DNA of 64,000 bases from Dendrolimus kikuchii (GCA_019925095.2 CM034411.1:16120001-16184000); one strand, 5' to 3'; positions 39,259 through 50,374 are shown, counted from the first letter of the stretch. Made by a program: numbers and translations. Notes: generated by a model from the letters alone, not told the origin.

Positions 39259-39436
39259 ATATATATATATAAATTTATCGCTTATAGCGTCGCTTTCGCT
39301 TGTAGCATGCACCTAAGGCTTAGAGACAAGGAAATTCTTTCCACTGTCAGTATTGTTATTGGCAAATGAAGGCGAGGTTGACAGTGGAACGTGTTCAGAA
39401 AACTCAATGGGATCCATCATCCTTTTATACCAACGT

Positions 39437-39570
39437 CTTAGCGTGATGATATATAGCCTATAGCCTTCCTCGAAATGGGCTATCCAACACTGAAAGAATT
39501 TTTCAAATCAGACCTGAGATTAGCGCGTTTAAACAAACAAACTGTTCAGCTTTATATATTAGTATATAAG
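39437..39570 (-). mobile_element. Helitron type D copy 4 (5' part)
   Basis: Inverse of the first 130 bp of the unit, from cttagcgtgatgatatatag to agctttatatattagtata. A 12-bp deletion removes the ggaactact block. Confidence 0.65.
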
Positions 39571-39963
39571 ATAACCGGCAAACAAGCACGCCTGTATACT
39601 CTCAAGCTAATCATGGTGACATTTGACGGATCAACTAAATTGGAACGAATTGGTTGAAAGGCAGTTTATGTTTTATGGATAATTCTGGTTGATTTATCCA
39701 AATTGATAAACACAATTGAACCGTCTAATATCGGCTTAAGCAGCAAGTTTTGTTGATATTAGACGGATCAACCAACTTGTACCACGTTGTTTGAAAGCAC
39801 AGAAGTCAGAAGACACGACACTCAACGATTAATATCGGGTTTACGCTTGTGTTATGAGTAATATACAACGAGACAATTCAGTGGCCGATGAGAAATCGTC
39901 TAACTGCTACTAAAAGTAACCATTATGTTTGATACAGTCTATAACTTCAGTTATTTATATAAT
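39571..39963. other. Unassigned spacer with an inverted SINE Q-like tail near 39847
   Basis: cgcttgtgttatgag is the inverse of the Q tail. The words gacggatcaac recur at 39626 and 39762. Confidence 0.35.
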
Positions 39964-40157
39964 ACTAGTGGCCTTGGCAGACGTTGGTCTACTGAAAAGC
40001 AAAAATCTAGGTCCCTATTCCAGCGCCACCTATCTGGTCCAATTGTGAAAAGCCCAATCCACTTGAACACACACAAAAAATTCCATCAAAATCGGTCCAA
40101 CCGTTTAAGAGGTGTTCAGCCATATGAACACGTATAGATGAATTATATAAAAAAGTA
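39964..40157 (-). mobile_element. Nonautonomous Helitron, type Y copy 2
   Basis: actagtggccttggcagacg, then cagcgccacctatctggtcc and aaatcggtccaaccgttta, as in 5732-5938. On the minus strand the end is CACTAGT. Confidence 0.6.
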
Positions 40158-40197
40158 AGTTTATGTTGTTTATTTGAAATTTTCAAAATGACGTGTA

Positions 40198-40430
40198 ACA
40201 TTAAATAAATGGCGGTATCAAAGAAACGGTGGTACTTAAAGTATGGCGCCATCTATTTGATGCTTGCTGATGACCTCTCGGTTTAAGCGAAAAAAAATGA
40301 TTATAAACTAAAATTAATATCCTTACTTGGAACAAATCCAACAAAATGAAAAAATCATCGAAATCGGTTGAATAGTTTCGGAGTTCACCGCAGTCAAACA
40401 CTGTGACAGGATTTTTTTATATATATAGAT
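40198..40430. mobile_element. Helitron-like fragment
   Basis: gaaatcggttgaatagtttc then ggagttcaccgcagtc and tatatatatagatat resemble the 5' end of Y-type Helitrons; atggcgccatctatttgatg lies at the other side. Borders are unclear. Confidence 0.4.
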
Positions 40431-41619
40431 ATATGGCGCTAATTGATCATCATCTTTAAAAACCCAATTAAATAAATGCCGGGCAATGATATACAAATGT
40501 CTGCCGAACGTTAAACTATGAAAAACAAAAGATCTAACCAAAACATAGACGACGTACATTACACACAATCAATCGCAAACGACTGTATAATTACCGTAAC
40601 GCAATACTGTAATGGAGGCTAATGGCCGGACCAGTGACCCACACATCAATAATTTGGAACACCCCATTTAGGTCAAGGAGGTGTCTAAGAGACTGACTCC
40701 GAACGAAATCAAAAGAATGTAGTGAGCCGGTTCATGGCCGTAGCTTTGACATTGAGCGAATCTCATAAAATTTATCGTATCATTTGAGAGCTATGCTCTT
40801 GTTGGTGGAGCCTCCTCCAATCTTCTCTATTATGGACCTGTTGTTTTACTTCTATGTACGACACGACATTCACTTTTTCTTTTATGTGATCCATGAATGC
40901 TCGCCTACATAGATAATAAATACACTATATATAAATTAGATGAGCCTCTCTGGAATAAAATATCAAAATATAATTTACCCTGTCCGATAGATGACGCTAC
41001 AATCAGTATTTTATTCCTATATATACCACTAGATGGCGCTACAATCGATAATTCTATAAATTGCACTAGATCAGACTAGATGGTACTAATAAGTTATAAC
41101 TTGTTTTAAATTCGAATAAAGGGAAAGATTGAATAAAATTAGTCTGACCCTTAAGATAACTATCGATATACCAAAAAGCCGCAAGACTAACACTATCACT
41201 ATCTCGTAATATACCAAGAAAATATACCCACTTCATACAAATCATACAACTCCTATATAAACAGAGTGAGACAACAACACAATTAACGATCACGTGCACA
41301 AACGCGATCTGCACTCTCATCGCGGACACAAATGTGCTAATAGTGAGCTAAAGGGTTAAAAATATAACACTATAATTTATGCCAAAAGTAAAAAATGGTT
41401 CACACAAAACTTTATGTATGTGTACAAGATTCACCAAATACGATCATAACTTGTGGTTTCAATTATTCTCTTAAGATCTTGTCAGCGCGATTGTATTTAT
41501 TCAATGATATTTCACAGCGCCATCTTAAGTGAAGTTAAGTAGACTAAATGGAAACTAATTATAATTTTTGATGTTCCTGGAGCACTTGATGGCGCTAGTT
41601 TCCCTACATCTTTTTTTTC
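40431..41619. other. Long unassigned stretch
   Basis: The word agatggcgcta occurs at 40990, 41033 and (variant) 40433. Otherwise it is AT-rich without recognised families and without a supported gene. Confidence 0.4.
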
Positions 41620-41925
41620 GATTATGTAGGGAAGATCAGCTGGGATGCTCGCTTTGGTCATCTCTATTCTCTCTTCTTGCTTCCACTTTGCCTTCGATTA
41701 ACGTGCATAAAAAGGTGTCGTGTTGTAGCAAATGGCCTAACATCTTCCCCCTTCTGTCCTCCACAGTTTTTTAAATTGTGCGTTTCTCCTTTACCATATC
41801 CAGTACTTCGTTGGTCGTCTTTTCTTTCCAACTCGTTCTCCTCATTCGTCTCCAACACCACATTTCAAATACTTCTAATCGATCGCGAGCTCTTTGTGTC
41901 ATTATCCACGCTTCAAATTTAAAGC
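41620..41925 (-). pseudogene. Another RTE/BovB-like LINE fragment
   Basis: On the minus strand one frame reads EAWIMTQRARDRLEVFEMWC then WRRMRRTSWKEKTTNEVLD and stops. After a slip it reads GKMLGHLLQHDTFLCTLIEG and KVEARREN. The sequence WTLT..DR..LE.FEMWCWRRM followed by GH..RHD is the usual module of BovB/RTE-type proteins. It is distinct from families C and M. Confidence 0.7.
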
Positions 41926-41980
41926 AATGCTCCAGATATAAATTTTAATTCAACTTCTTTTAACGGATTGTGCTATTTTA

Positions 41981-42161
41981 CATACATACATACATACATA
42001 ACTTCACGCCAGTTCCCTTGCGGGGTAGGCACAAACAACAGAGTGCCATTTAGGCTTATTCTTACACACCTCACTTGCCTCTTTGACATTCATAACTCTT
42101 GTCATGCACGCTCGTCTGTTCTTAAGGCTCCTGACATCACCTTCTGCCAGTACACGATCAA
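41981..42161 (-). mobile_element. RTE-like LINE tail, family C copy 12, with perfect 12-bp duplication
   Basis: TGTGCTATTTTA at 41969-41980 and 42162-42173. The insert is 181 bp, from DRVLAEG to the ARELA stop on the minus strand, plus (TATG)n. Confidence 0.9.
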
Positions 42162-42173
42162 TGTGCTATTTTA

Positions 42174-42508
42174 GATCTAAATAAATAGTTTTTACTAATA
42201 AAAGCGCTTTTTGCAACTATTATTCTCACTATTATGGTTTCTGTACATCGAGAATCTGATCTAATGAGGCTGCTAGATATATAAATTTTTCTACTTGTTG
42301 GAATGTATGAGATCTCTTAACTAAATTATTATTTATTTTTCATAAAATGTCAATGAGAGTATTATAAAAAATAACTTGGGTAAGTACTTATCAGTTCTTA
42401 CACAACAAGTATAAGTTATCTAATTGTTGTTAAAAACCGCTTTAAAATCCGTTGCGTGGTTTAGGAGTTAGCGGGTATACAGACAGACGCGGAAAGCGAC
42501 TTTGTTGT
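42174..42508. other. Spacer; Helitron-like end at 42425-42508
   Basis: The end part aaaatccgttgcgtggttta, then cagacagacgcggaaagcga, is a familiar lepidopteran repeat end, similar in wording to 44030-44080. The remainder is unassigned. Confidence 0.4.
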
Positions 42509-42677
42509 TTTTTTTTATTGCAGGAGTTCAGCAGACAGGCAGACGGCCCACTTCATGGAAAGCGGTTACCATCGCCTATGAACATTTGCAACACCAAAGG
42601 CGCTACAAATGTGCTGCTGTTATCTTAATGGAGACTGGAACCTGGTCACTAATGCCGGAACACAACTCAAGGTTGTT
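42509..42677 (-). mobile_element. Family B repeat, copy 15, left half
   Basis: A T run and attgcaggagttcagcagac, up to caaggttgtt, where a LINE insertion begins. The other half resumes at 43488. Confidence 0.8.
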
Positions 42678-43483
42678 TTTTTTTTTTATAGCTGGAGTAA
42701 AGCAAACAGGCTAACGGCCCACCTGGTGGAAAGCGGTTACCGTCGCCTATGGACGTTTGCAACATCAGAGATGTCGCCAACGCGCTGCCGGCCTCGAAGA
42801 AATTTTATGACACCCTTTTTGAAGAACTCCATATCGTAGCGCTGTGGGAAAACCTCGGCCGGGAGCTCATTCCAAATCCCCACGGTACGCGAGAGAAACG
42901 TTCTACAGAACCGTTGCGTACATGAGCGAAGCGGCTCAAGGAAGTGGGGGTGAACTCCCAATCGATGGCGAGCGGTGCGATGGTAGAAGGAGGACGAAGG
43001 CACCATTCTAAACAGTTCTTCGGAACATTCCCCGTTATACAGTCGGTAGAATACGCAGAGAGAAGCAAAGTCTCTCCTAAGGCCAAGCGTATCTAAACCG
43101 TCTGTGAGTATGGGATCAACAACAACGCGAAGGGCTCGACGTTGAATACTGTCCAGGAGATTAAGTTGGTAAGCAGGTGCTCCAGCCCAAAGGTGTGAGC
43201 AGTACTCCATATGCGCCCTCACCTGGGCTTTATAAAGCACAAGGCGTTGCCGCGATGTGAAGTAGTGCTTGGACCGGTTTAGCACTCCCAGCTTCTTGGA
43301 GGCAAGTTTTGCCTTGCCTTCAAGATGGCCCCTGAACTGTACATCGTTCGTGATGTTGATACCAAGGATCCCAATACTTTTGGAGGTGGTAAGAGGAGTT
43401 CCTTGGAACTCAAGCGCTTGCTCGAATGGAGTTTTTTTGGCAGAGAATACGCAGACCTGTGTCTTCTTGGGATTGAAATGGAC
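42678..43483 (-). pseudogene. Jockey/CR1-like LINE (family S copy 2), inserted inside a family B copy
   Basis: The minus strand is open from about 43482 to 42737 (near 248 codons): LVHFNPKKTQVCVFSAKKTP, then LTTSKSIGILGINITNDVQF, KLASKKLGVLNRSKHYF, VLYKAQVRAHMEYCSHLWAG, LLDSIQRRALRVVVDPILTD, FCRTFLSRTVGIWNELPAEV and GDISDVANVHRRR stop. This covers the end of the polymerase and the C-terminal region. The copy is 5' truncated but has no frameshift. The 3' UTR ends agctataaaaaaa. AAGGTT lies on both sides (42669 and 43484). Confidence 0.85.
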
Positions 43484-43487
43484 AAGG

Positions 43488-43592
43488 TTTTGTTATGGCG
43501 GCATACTCTAGACCAGGGGTTGTAGCCATCCAGTCGTGCAAATACCCTACCACCTGGCTGTGGCTTGTTAAGTCGCCTCTTACGACAGGCCG
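43488..43592 (-). mobile_element. Family B repeat, copy 15, right half
   Basis: ttgttatggcggcatactct to cttacgacaggccg. It continues the unit broken at 42677 and is cut before its 5' start. Confidence 0.75.
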
Positions 43593-44253
43593 ACACACTA
43601 TGTAAAAGAAGATAAGTTCATAAGAAGATAAGATCAGTTCTATATCAGTGTTTCCCATCTCTACGATGATCTATTGGACTAATTATGGTACATCCGTATC
43701 CGGCGGCCCTCTATCGATCTGTTGTCACTGCCCTAGAGATATTTGATCTTATTCAAGTAGGAAATATGTGTATTTTAGTAGTGTTGTAAAGTGTTATTTT
43801 AGTGATGTTCAAAAGCTCATTTCGAACTCAGAACTGGAATCCAATGCATTATAAAGTGAAATAAAGCAGTGTTGAAATATTCATTACTTGACAACTACAC
43901 GAAAATGCTTTATCCGCTGAATTGTCGCTGAGAATACACATGATAAAAATATTAGACTAGCTTTACCACCGCTTTTTTCGTGTGGACTTTGATTGAAACT
44001 CGCAAAATAATCAAATAAAATATTTTTCTGTGAAATCCGTTCTAAGCGAATTACATTCTAGATAGACAGACAAAAATCCTAAAATCGACATCTAATTTAC
44101 GATTTAATTTTGGTATTTATTTTGAATTCAATTTAATCGGTATATATACATTTTAATATCTTGTTAATTTTGTTTTAATGGTCTTGTTTAATTACGAACA
44201 TATATTAATATAGAATACAATGATTACTTAATTAATGTAATACAATATTATCT
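43593..44253. other. Unassigned, with Helitron-like text at 43975-44090
   Basis: The piece gtgaaatccgttctaagcga then agatagacagacaaaaatcc has Helitron-end wording. No gene is seen. Confidence 0.35.
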
Positions 44254-44504
44254 TATACTAATATATAAAGCTGAAGAGTTTGTTTGTTTGCTTGAACGCG
44301 CTAATCTCAGGAACTACTGGTCTGATTTGAAAAATTCTTTCAGTGTTAGATAGCCCATTTATCGAGGAAGGCTATAGGCTATATATATCATCACGCTAAG
44401 ACCAATAGGAGCGGAGCACCAATGAAGAATGTTTTAAAATCGGGGCTATTTTTTAATTTACTTTTTTTTTACTATTCCACGCGGACGAAGTCGCTGACAG
44501 AAGC
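44254..44504 (+). mobile_element. Helitron type D copy 5
   Basis: atactaatatataaagctga to acgcggacgaagtcgctgac. The CTAGT end is degraded. Confidence 0.7.
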
Positions 44505-44792
44505 AGTAATCTAATATAAGTAGGAATAATGTAATACAATAAAAGAATACTTAATTATTTATATTGTATTCTACCCATAGTCCCTCAAGACTATAAGTAG
44601 AATACTGAGCCTAGATCATCGTCTTCTATGGGTAAGGTGCCCAGAAGGCTGGCTACGTTTCCTTGCTGGAGCGCTATACTAATCGATATAATAAATAGAT
44701 ATAATATTCGGGCTGAGTTCAGTAACACTCAGACGGGAACAAATATCAGGAAGTTTTCGTCAAAATTATAATATAATAACAGCTCTAGGCTG
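44505..44792. other. Spacer with the block shared with 31100-31165
   Basis: See 31027-31524. Nothing else is recognised. Confidence 0.4.
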
Positions 44793-44970
44793 GTGGACTT
44801 GGCCTCCCTATTTCTTGGCAGAACGGACAGTATACTCGCCAGGCTTCTCCAAGGCGGATTGGCGGGTTTGACACATCGGTTATCTCGATGTACAAGTTTC
44901 GTTACGCTGTTTTCTTTCACCTTCATCATGTGGCAATTGTAACAATATTCACATTAAGTCAGAAACCTTT
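44793..44970 (-). mobile_element. SINE family N, body fragment (copy 2)
   Basis: On the minus strand it reads catcgagataaccgatgtgt, then caaacccgccaatccgcc and gagtatactgtccgtt, as in 35028-35100. No head. Confidence 0.65.
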
Positions 44971-45086
44971 CTGAGTTTCTGAATTTAAACCCACACCTCT
45001 TTTGAAACGCGAGTTACTCCAGACAACAGCTAAACTATCACGACTTCATGGTGGAATCAAGTTCTTAAGAATTCAAAAGTTTTTAA

Positions 45087-45401
45087 CCGTGCAGGAACGG
45101 AGAAAGAATACAATTTCCTGCGGCCGGGCGGCCTGTCGTAAGAGGCGACAAAACAACCCACAGCCAGGTGGTAGGGCATTCGCCCGACTGGATGGCTACC
45201 ACCCCTGGTCTAAAGTATGTCGCCATAACAACCTTGTGTTGTGTTCCGGCATTAGTGACCAGGTTCCAGTCTCCCTTAAGAGAGCAGCAGCGCATTTGTA
45301 GCACTTTTGGTGCTACAAATGTCCATAGGCGATGGTAACCGCATTTCATCAAGTGGGCCGTCTGCCTGTCTGCTGAACTCCTGCAATAAAAATAAAAAAA
45401 G
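45087..45401 (+). mobile_element. Family B repeat, copy 16, full length
   Basis: ccgtgcaggaacggagaaag to gaactcctgcaataaaaa. The most consensus-like copy in the window. Confidence 0.85.
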
Positions 45402-45686
45402 TATACTTGGAGTTAAATCGTTATAACATGGGTTATCAAAATAAAGGATATTATAGGGAGTAAGTACTGTATGTTTATCCCTACTATGGAAATGCCCGCG
45501 ACTTAGTCTACGTCTGCCATGAAATTCCCGTAAGATTTCCGGGACACAAAGTACCGCAGTATTTAAAAAAGAATGCAAGCTATCTTTTTGTGGATACTGT
45601 GTCGGCAAAAGCTAATTATTATGCTCCCGAACAACTTCAAAGCGCTTCTAAGAAGATATGGGTCCCCGGATGGTTAGATTTTGCCA
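45402..45686. other. Spacer with Helitron-like piece at 45490-45560
   Basis: aatgcccgcgacttagtcta and aaattcccgtaagatttccg resemble 13340-13420. Confidence 0.4.
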
Positions 45687-45917
45687 GGTATTAGGGCATT
45701 CGCCCGACTGGATGGCTACCACCCCTGGTCTAAAGTATGTCGCCATAACAACCTTGCGTTGTGTTCCGGCATTAGTGACCAGGTTCCAGTTTCCCTTAAG
45801 AGAGCAGCAGCGCATTTGTAGCACCTTTGGTGTTGCAAATGTCCATAGGCGATGGTAACCGCATTTCATCAAGTGAGCCGTCTGCCTGTCTGCTCAACTC
45901 CTGCAAAATAATAAAAA
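45687..45917 (+). mobile_element. Family B repeat, copy 17 (5' truncated)
   Basis: ggtattagggcattcgcccg to caactcctgcaaaataa. It shares gcatttcatcaagtg with copy 16, a private variant, so the two are close relatives. Confidence 0.8.
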
Positions 45918-45934
45918 CACAATTGGAACCGGTA

Positions 45935-46122
45935 GGTGCTGCAGTAATTGGGTTCTAGGATCCTCCTAAACCCCTGGACCGATTTTTAAGACTTTTTCGT
46001 GTATGTTTGAGTGGATCTTCGGGTGGCTTAGATTTACGTCAGGAACCGGTAGTTACCGCTGGAATTAGATCTCAGATTTTTATTTTTCCAGGACAGGGCA
46101 ACGCGTACCGGGGTTGCTAGTT
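45935..46122 (+). mobile_element. Nonautonomous Helitron, type Y copy 3
   Basis: tcctcctaaacccctggacc then gtgtatgtttgagtggatct and a final cggggttgCTAGT. It reads as the inverse of 57582-57910, with a clear Helitron 3' end. Confidence 0.6.
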
Positions 46123-46510
46123 ACTTATATACTCGTATTTTTGCTAATCCCAAAAATAAGTACATACCTAAGAAAACTTAGATCCGGTCATAAGTCTTAT
46201 CTATACAACTCCGACTTGAAACCACTATTTTATCGCAAATCCCGTGAAACGACATAAATCCCCAAGGATTCGTCAAACGCCTTTTGAATGGGTAATAAAA
46301 AATAAAATCAGAATGGCTTTGAGTGAAGTAAAATTAAATTTGATTAATTTTTAACGGACCGCCGAGCAATTTGGGGAATTCAGTGCGCGCCATTGGAGCG
46401 CAATGCGGGTTTATAACTCGCGCTAGTGTTGTAATAGTATCCATAAACGTTATTTTAGAAAAAGCCAAAAAAAAAAGGCTGGTAATATTGTTTATTTATT
46501 TAATACAACC
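46123..46510. other. Unassigned spacer
   Basis: Nothing recognised. Confidence 0.4.
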
Positions 46511-46523
46511 ATAATTACATCTA

Positions 46524-47265
46524 GAGAGTGTCGGGGTGAAGGTAAGGAAAGGAATGCTCCGGTGGTTCGGGCATGTGGAAAGAATGCATAATGAAAGAAT
46601 GACTAAACAGATATACAATGCAAAAGTGGATGGATGCAGAAGTCGTGGAAGGCCACGACACACCTTCCATGATCAAATTGATCGTGTACTAGCAAAAGAT
46701 GACATAGTTTTTTAAGTTATGAAACAAATTATGATTTTAACGGTTTGTGATTTTAATTTTGTAATCAGACAATAGAATAAGGGCTTTTTTATTTATATAC
46801 TCTTCGTGCAGGATTTACATAAGTATTTAACGGAAGACGTAGAACTTTGAGAACTGTTTCATATGACTTCCGAACGAAGAATGCCGATCTAAAGTTCAAT
46901 TAATTGAAAGCTACACGTACAGAATGATCTTTCGTGTCTACCCGCTCGCTTTTAAATTTGATTAGTAATTACAACTACCCGCAAATATCACAACAATAGT
47001 GCAACAACAGACAGTATTACATGGAACAAATGTTATTAATCATACATACATAGTTGGCCGCACTGTTTCATAACAGACCTATATAGAATTCATCTATATA
47101 GATAGATAGAAGGTGATGTCAGGAGCCTTAAGAACAGACAAGCGTGCATGACAAGAGTTATGAATGTCAAAGTAGCAAGTGAGGTGTGTAAGAATAAGCC
47201 TAAATGGCGCTCTGTTGTTCGTGCCTACCCCGCAAGGGAACTGGCGTGAAGTTATGTATGTATGT
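46524..47265 (+). mobile_element. RTE-like LINE 3' end, family C copy 13, split by a later insertion
   Basis: ATAATTACATCTA at 46511-46523 and 47266-47278 brackets the whole. The left part (46524-46705) encodes GMLRWFGHVERMHNERMTK to the DRVLAK region; the right part (47108-47265) encodes SLKNRQACMTRVMNVKVASE to the ARELA stop. About 400 bp of unrelated AT-rich DNA lies between. Confidence 0.85.
46706..47107. mobile_element. Unclassified insertion inside family C copy 13
   Basis: A roughly 400-bp stretch with no coding frame interrupts the LINE between codons that are adjacent elsewhere. The sequences at its two edges (aaaagatgacat and agaaggtgatgt) both correspond to the same LINE position, so they are a diverged target duplication. 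No terminal repeats are recognised. Confidence 0.5.
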
Positions 47266-47361
47266 ATAATTACATCTAAATATTTTTAACATAATTTTAG
47301 AATCTAAGTCGTTTTCCTAAACATGTGAATACAGGAAATTTAAAATATAGATATTCTGACC

Positions 47362-47701
47362 TATGACCTAATGATTCTTCTTCTTCAGCCAATCTCTATC
47401 CACTGCTGGACGTAGGCCTCCCCAAGTACGCGCCACATATCCGGGTCTCATCCAACCCCTGTCGGCGACCTTGCGCATGTCGTCAGTCCACCGGGCTGGC
47501 GGGCGTCCTACGCTACGTTTGCCGAGACGTGGTCTCCACTCCATTACTCGTTTGCTCAACCTGCTAATGTTGCAAGCTATGTCGGTTACCTTCGTTCTCT
47601 TACGGATGTCTTCATTTCTGATTTATCCATAAGAGAAACACCTAACATGCTCGTTCCATAGCCCGTTGAGCGACTTTGAATTTCTGGACCACTGTCAGTA
47701 T
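47362..47701 (-). pseudogene. Second RTE-like LINE (family M) copy 4 with internal deletion
   Basis: The minus strand reads QKFKVAQRAMERA, a slip, NEDIRKRTKVTDIACNISRL, a deletion of the usual WQWAGH part, then VMEWRPRLGKRSVGRPPARW and TDDMRKVADRGWMRPG with the end DRDWLKKKNH stop. The 3' tail is (GAA)n-like. Confidence 0.75.
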
Positions 47702-47711
47702 CCAGTGAGAC

Positions 47712-47870
47712 TGGTGTGACCTAATGATATTTTTTTTTACAATTATCACATGCAGCGATGAAGAAAGACGTCGCGATAAAATCTGCATATCAAGATAATC
47801 GATGTTTGAAACCCTCCAATCCGCCTTAGGCAAGCGTGATGGGTGTCTGTACCCCTTAAAATACAGTAGA
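47712..47870 (+). mobile_element. SINE family N, body fragment (copy 3)
   Basis: gtgacctaatgatat, then catatcaagataatcgatgt and ccgccttaggcaagcgtgat, diverged but in order relative to 34950-35090. Confidence 0.6.
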
Positions 47871-47989
47871 TGGAGTCCATCAATACAACTTTGGCGACGT
47901 GATATTAAAACTATTCTCCGGTTATCTCCGTGACAAAATTAGGGTCTCCAAATTGAGCATTTATGAGGAAACAATAAAAGGGATTTATC

Positions 47990-48300
47990 CGTGCAGGAAC
48001 GGAGAAAGAATACAATTTCCTGCGGCCCGGCGGCCTGTCGTAAGAGGCGACTAAACAACCCACAGCCAGGTGGTAGAGTATTTGCTCGACTGGATGGCGA
48101 CCACCCCTGGTCTAGAGTATGCCGCCATAACAATCTTGTATTGTGTTCCGGCATTAGTGACCAGGTTCCAGTCTCCTTTAAGAGAGCAGCAGCGCATTTG
48201 TAGCACCTTTGGTGTTGCAAATGTCCATAGGCGATGGTAACCGCTTTCCACTAAGTGGGCCGTCTGCCTGTCTGCTGAACTCCTGCAATAAAAAAAAAAG
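47990..48300 (+). mobile_element. Family B repeat, copy 18, full length
   Basis: atccgtgcaggaacggagaa to gaactcctgcaataaaaa. aaaagggat before the element and after the poly-A may be a target duplication. Confidence 0.85.
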
Positions 48301-48340
48301 GGATAATTTTTGTGAAAATTATTACAGCTACGCATGCTGC

Positions 48341-48610
48341 TGAAGAGTTTCTTGCGCGGCTTCTTCCCTTCAAGCCACAACTTGTTGCAAAGCGGTGGAA
48401 AATTAGATTAGGGTCCCATAGAGTAAATAATAACCATAAACAAAAATTAAGATGAAGAAGTTGGACGTAGAATAAATATATTTTTTTTAGATTACTCGTT
48501 GACAGTTGACACTTGTCTTCCGTGATCACACTGCTACTGAAAAGTGGCCTAATAGTCGGAATAAAATCAAATCATAACCGCGTTTTAAACCGTTAAAACG
48601 TAGTTTTCAT
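48341..48610 (-). repeat. Family G repeat (copy 3)
   Basis: Interior (inverse of the cgcttcgcaacatgttatgg part) then the inverse of the left end (ttgtcttccgtgatcaca, ccgcgttttaaaccgttaaa). It is the same order as copy 2 in the opposite orientation. Confidence 0.55.
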
Positions 48611-49135
48611 ATTAAATCACTGTCACTGGAACTAAAAGGTCAAATATATAAATCTATCATACGACCAGTCATGCTATACGGGTCGGAATGTTGGGCCACT
48701 AAAGTGATAAACTACAAATGTCTCCACTCAGCTGAGATGAGAATGTTGAGATGGATGTGTGGTGTTACAAGAATGGATAAGGTGAGAAATGAGTACATAA
48801 GGGGATCTTTGAAAGTTGCACCTGTGACAGAAAAATTGAGAGGAAGAAGATTAAGTTGGTATGGGCATATAATGAGGAGGGATGAAAGTCACGTGACAAA
48901 AAGAATGTTATACTACAAGATCGATGGGTACAAATTTAAAGGTAGACCAAAAAAAAGATGGATGAATTGTGTGAAGGATAACATGATGATATGCGGTGTG
49001 ACAGAAGAGGTATGTCAGAATAGAAGAGTGTGGAAGGAAAAGACATATTGTGCCGACCCCAAGTAATTGGGATATGGTGAAAGAAAAGAGAGACTGGAAT
49101 GAAACAAATTTGAGCAAGCACTAAAATTCTTTACA
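48611..49135 (+). pseudogene. RTE-like LINE C-terminal segment, third type
   Basis: Open for about 150 codons to the stop at 49064-49066: KSLSLELKGQIYKSIIRPVM, LYGSECWATKVINYKCLHSA, EMRMLRWMCGVTRMDKVRNE, RGRRLSWYGHIMRRDESHVT, GRPKKRWMNCVKDNMMICGV and a final CADPK. The modules LYGSE.W, EMRMLRWMCG and GR.L.WYGH..R are the post-polymerase tail of this class of LINE. No catalytic region remains, so it is a 5'-truncated copy. Confidence 0.8.
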
Positions 49136-49424
49136 AAAAGACAGAGGTTATAATTATTCTCCTAGAAGTTAATGTACTCTGTGGGTTATATCTAATAACG
49201 ACAGTGATGCTAATGCTAATCTTCTGAGATTAATCAATGTTTATACTGACTTTATTCTTGTTTTAATCCAATATATTAAGCTTTGTGAAGTTGATAATAC
49301 TGGTAATAAATTACACTTTAGAAGAACAATTAGGCTTAAGATATTCGAGAACAATATGACAACATTTCAGGCATAATTTTCGTTCACTAAAGGGAGATTT
49401 CCAATCCTCAAATTTTTAACCGTT
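49136..49424. other. Spacer
   Basis: AT-rich, nothing recognised; the first part may be LINE 3' UTR. Confidence 0.4.
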
Positions 49425-49515
49425 TTAAGCGCGGTTGTTTGTTTGATTTTTGTTCCGATGTTGCGGCAACTTTTCAGTAGCCGTGATAACGGAAGACAAA
49501 GATAGTAGTGAGAAC
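49425..49515 (+). repeat. Family G repeat, end only (copy 4)
   Basis: taaccgttttaagcgcggtt to acggaagacaaagat, the left-end block in plus orientation. Confidence 0.5.
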
Positions 49516-49862
49516 TGCATACGTGTAGTTATCGCAGCGGACAACGAACTACGGGCACGCGCAACGCGGGAACGCACATATTAATAGTTGCTCTATCTCG
49601 CTCGCACATCATCCGTCCCGCTCACACATTGTGCTATATATTGTTCTAGCTATACGACTTGTTCATATTTGTAATTAGGGTTACCGTTTCCAAAATAAAG
49701 TTCACAGTTCACATCAGCACTCGACAGTGAATAATACTGTCTGCCATCTGAAGTATCATTTAACCTTCTCCTAACCGCTGCTACAATAATTTTTATTCGG
49801 CAATTTATTTTATTGCGAATTTAAGTGGTAAATGATGGTGTTACAATAAGTCGTAATAACTA
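49516..49862. other. Unassigned; weak LTR-like signals
   Basis: Contains tgctatatattgttc (TATA-like) and ccaaaataaagttcac (polyadenylation-like) about 60 bp apart, an arrangement seen in LTRs. No TG..CA borders or second copy. Confidence 0.25.
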
Positions 49863-50173
49863 TCCGTGCAGGAACGGAGAAAGAATACAATTTCCTGCGG
49901 CCAGGCGGCCTGTCGTAAGAGGCGACTTAACAACCCACAGCCAGGTGGTAGGGCATTTGCCCGACTGGATGACTACCACCCCTGGTCTAAAGTATGTCGC
50001 CATAACAACCTTGAGTTGTGTTCCGACATTAGTGACCAGGTTCCAGTTTCCGTTAAGAGAGCAGCAGCGCATTTCTAGCAACTTTGCTCTTGCAAATGTC
50101 CATAGGCGTTGGTAACCGCTTTCCATCGAGTGGGCCGGCTGCCTGACTGCTGATCTCCTGCAAAAAAAAAAAA
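49863..50173 (+). mobile_element. Family B repeat, copy 19, full length
   Basis: atccgtgcaggaacggagaa to ctgatctcctgcaaaaaaaa. AAGTCGT occurs shortly before the start and immediately after the poly-A, a likely target duplication. Confidence 0.85.
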
Positions 50174-50374
50174 GTCGTTAGTACATCAGCTTCTATCTCA
50201 TTTTTGAGACTGTGGATGAAAACCATTATCCAAGACTCAAGATCACAATGATGTTAGACTTGTCTAAATTGGCCGAGCCATTACTTTGATAGCATCTTCT
50301 CATTTTCAATGAACTTCCACTTGACATCTAAACGTACTCGTGTATGAATACAGCGACATCCTTACGGTATATTC

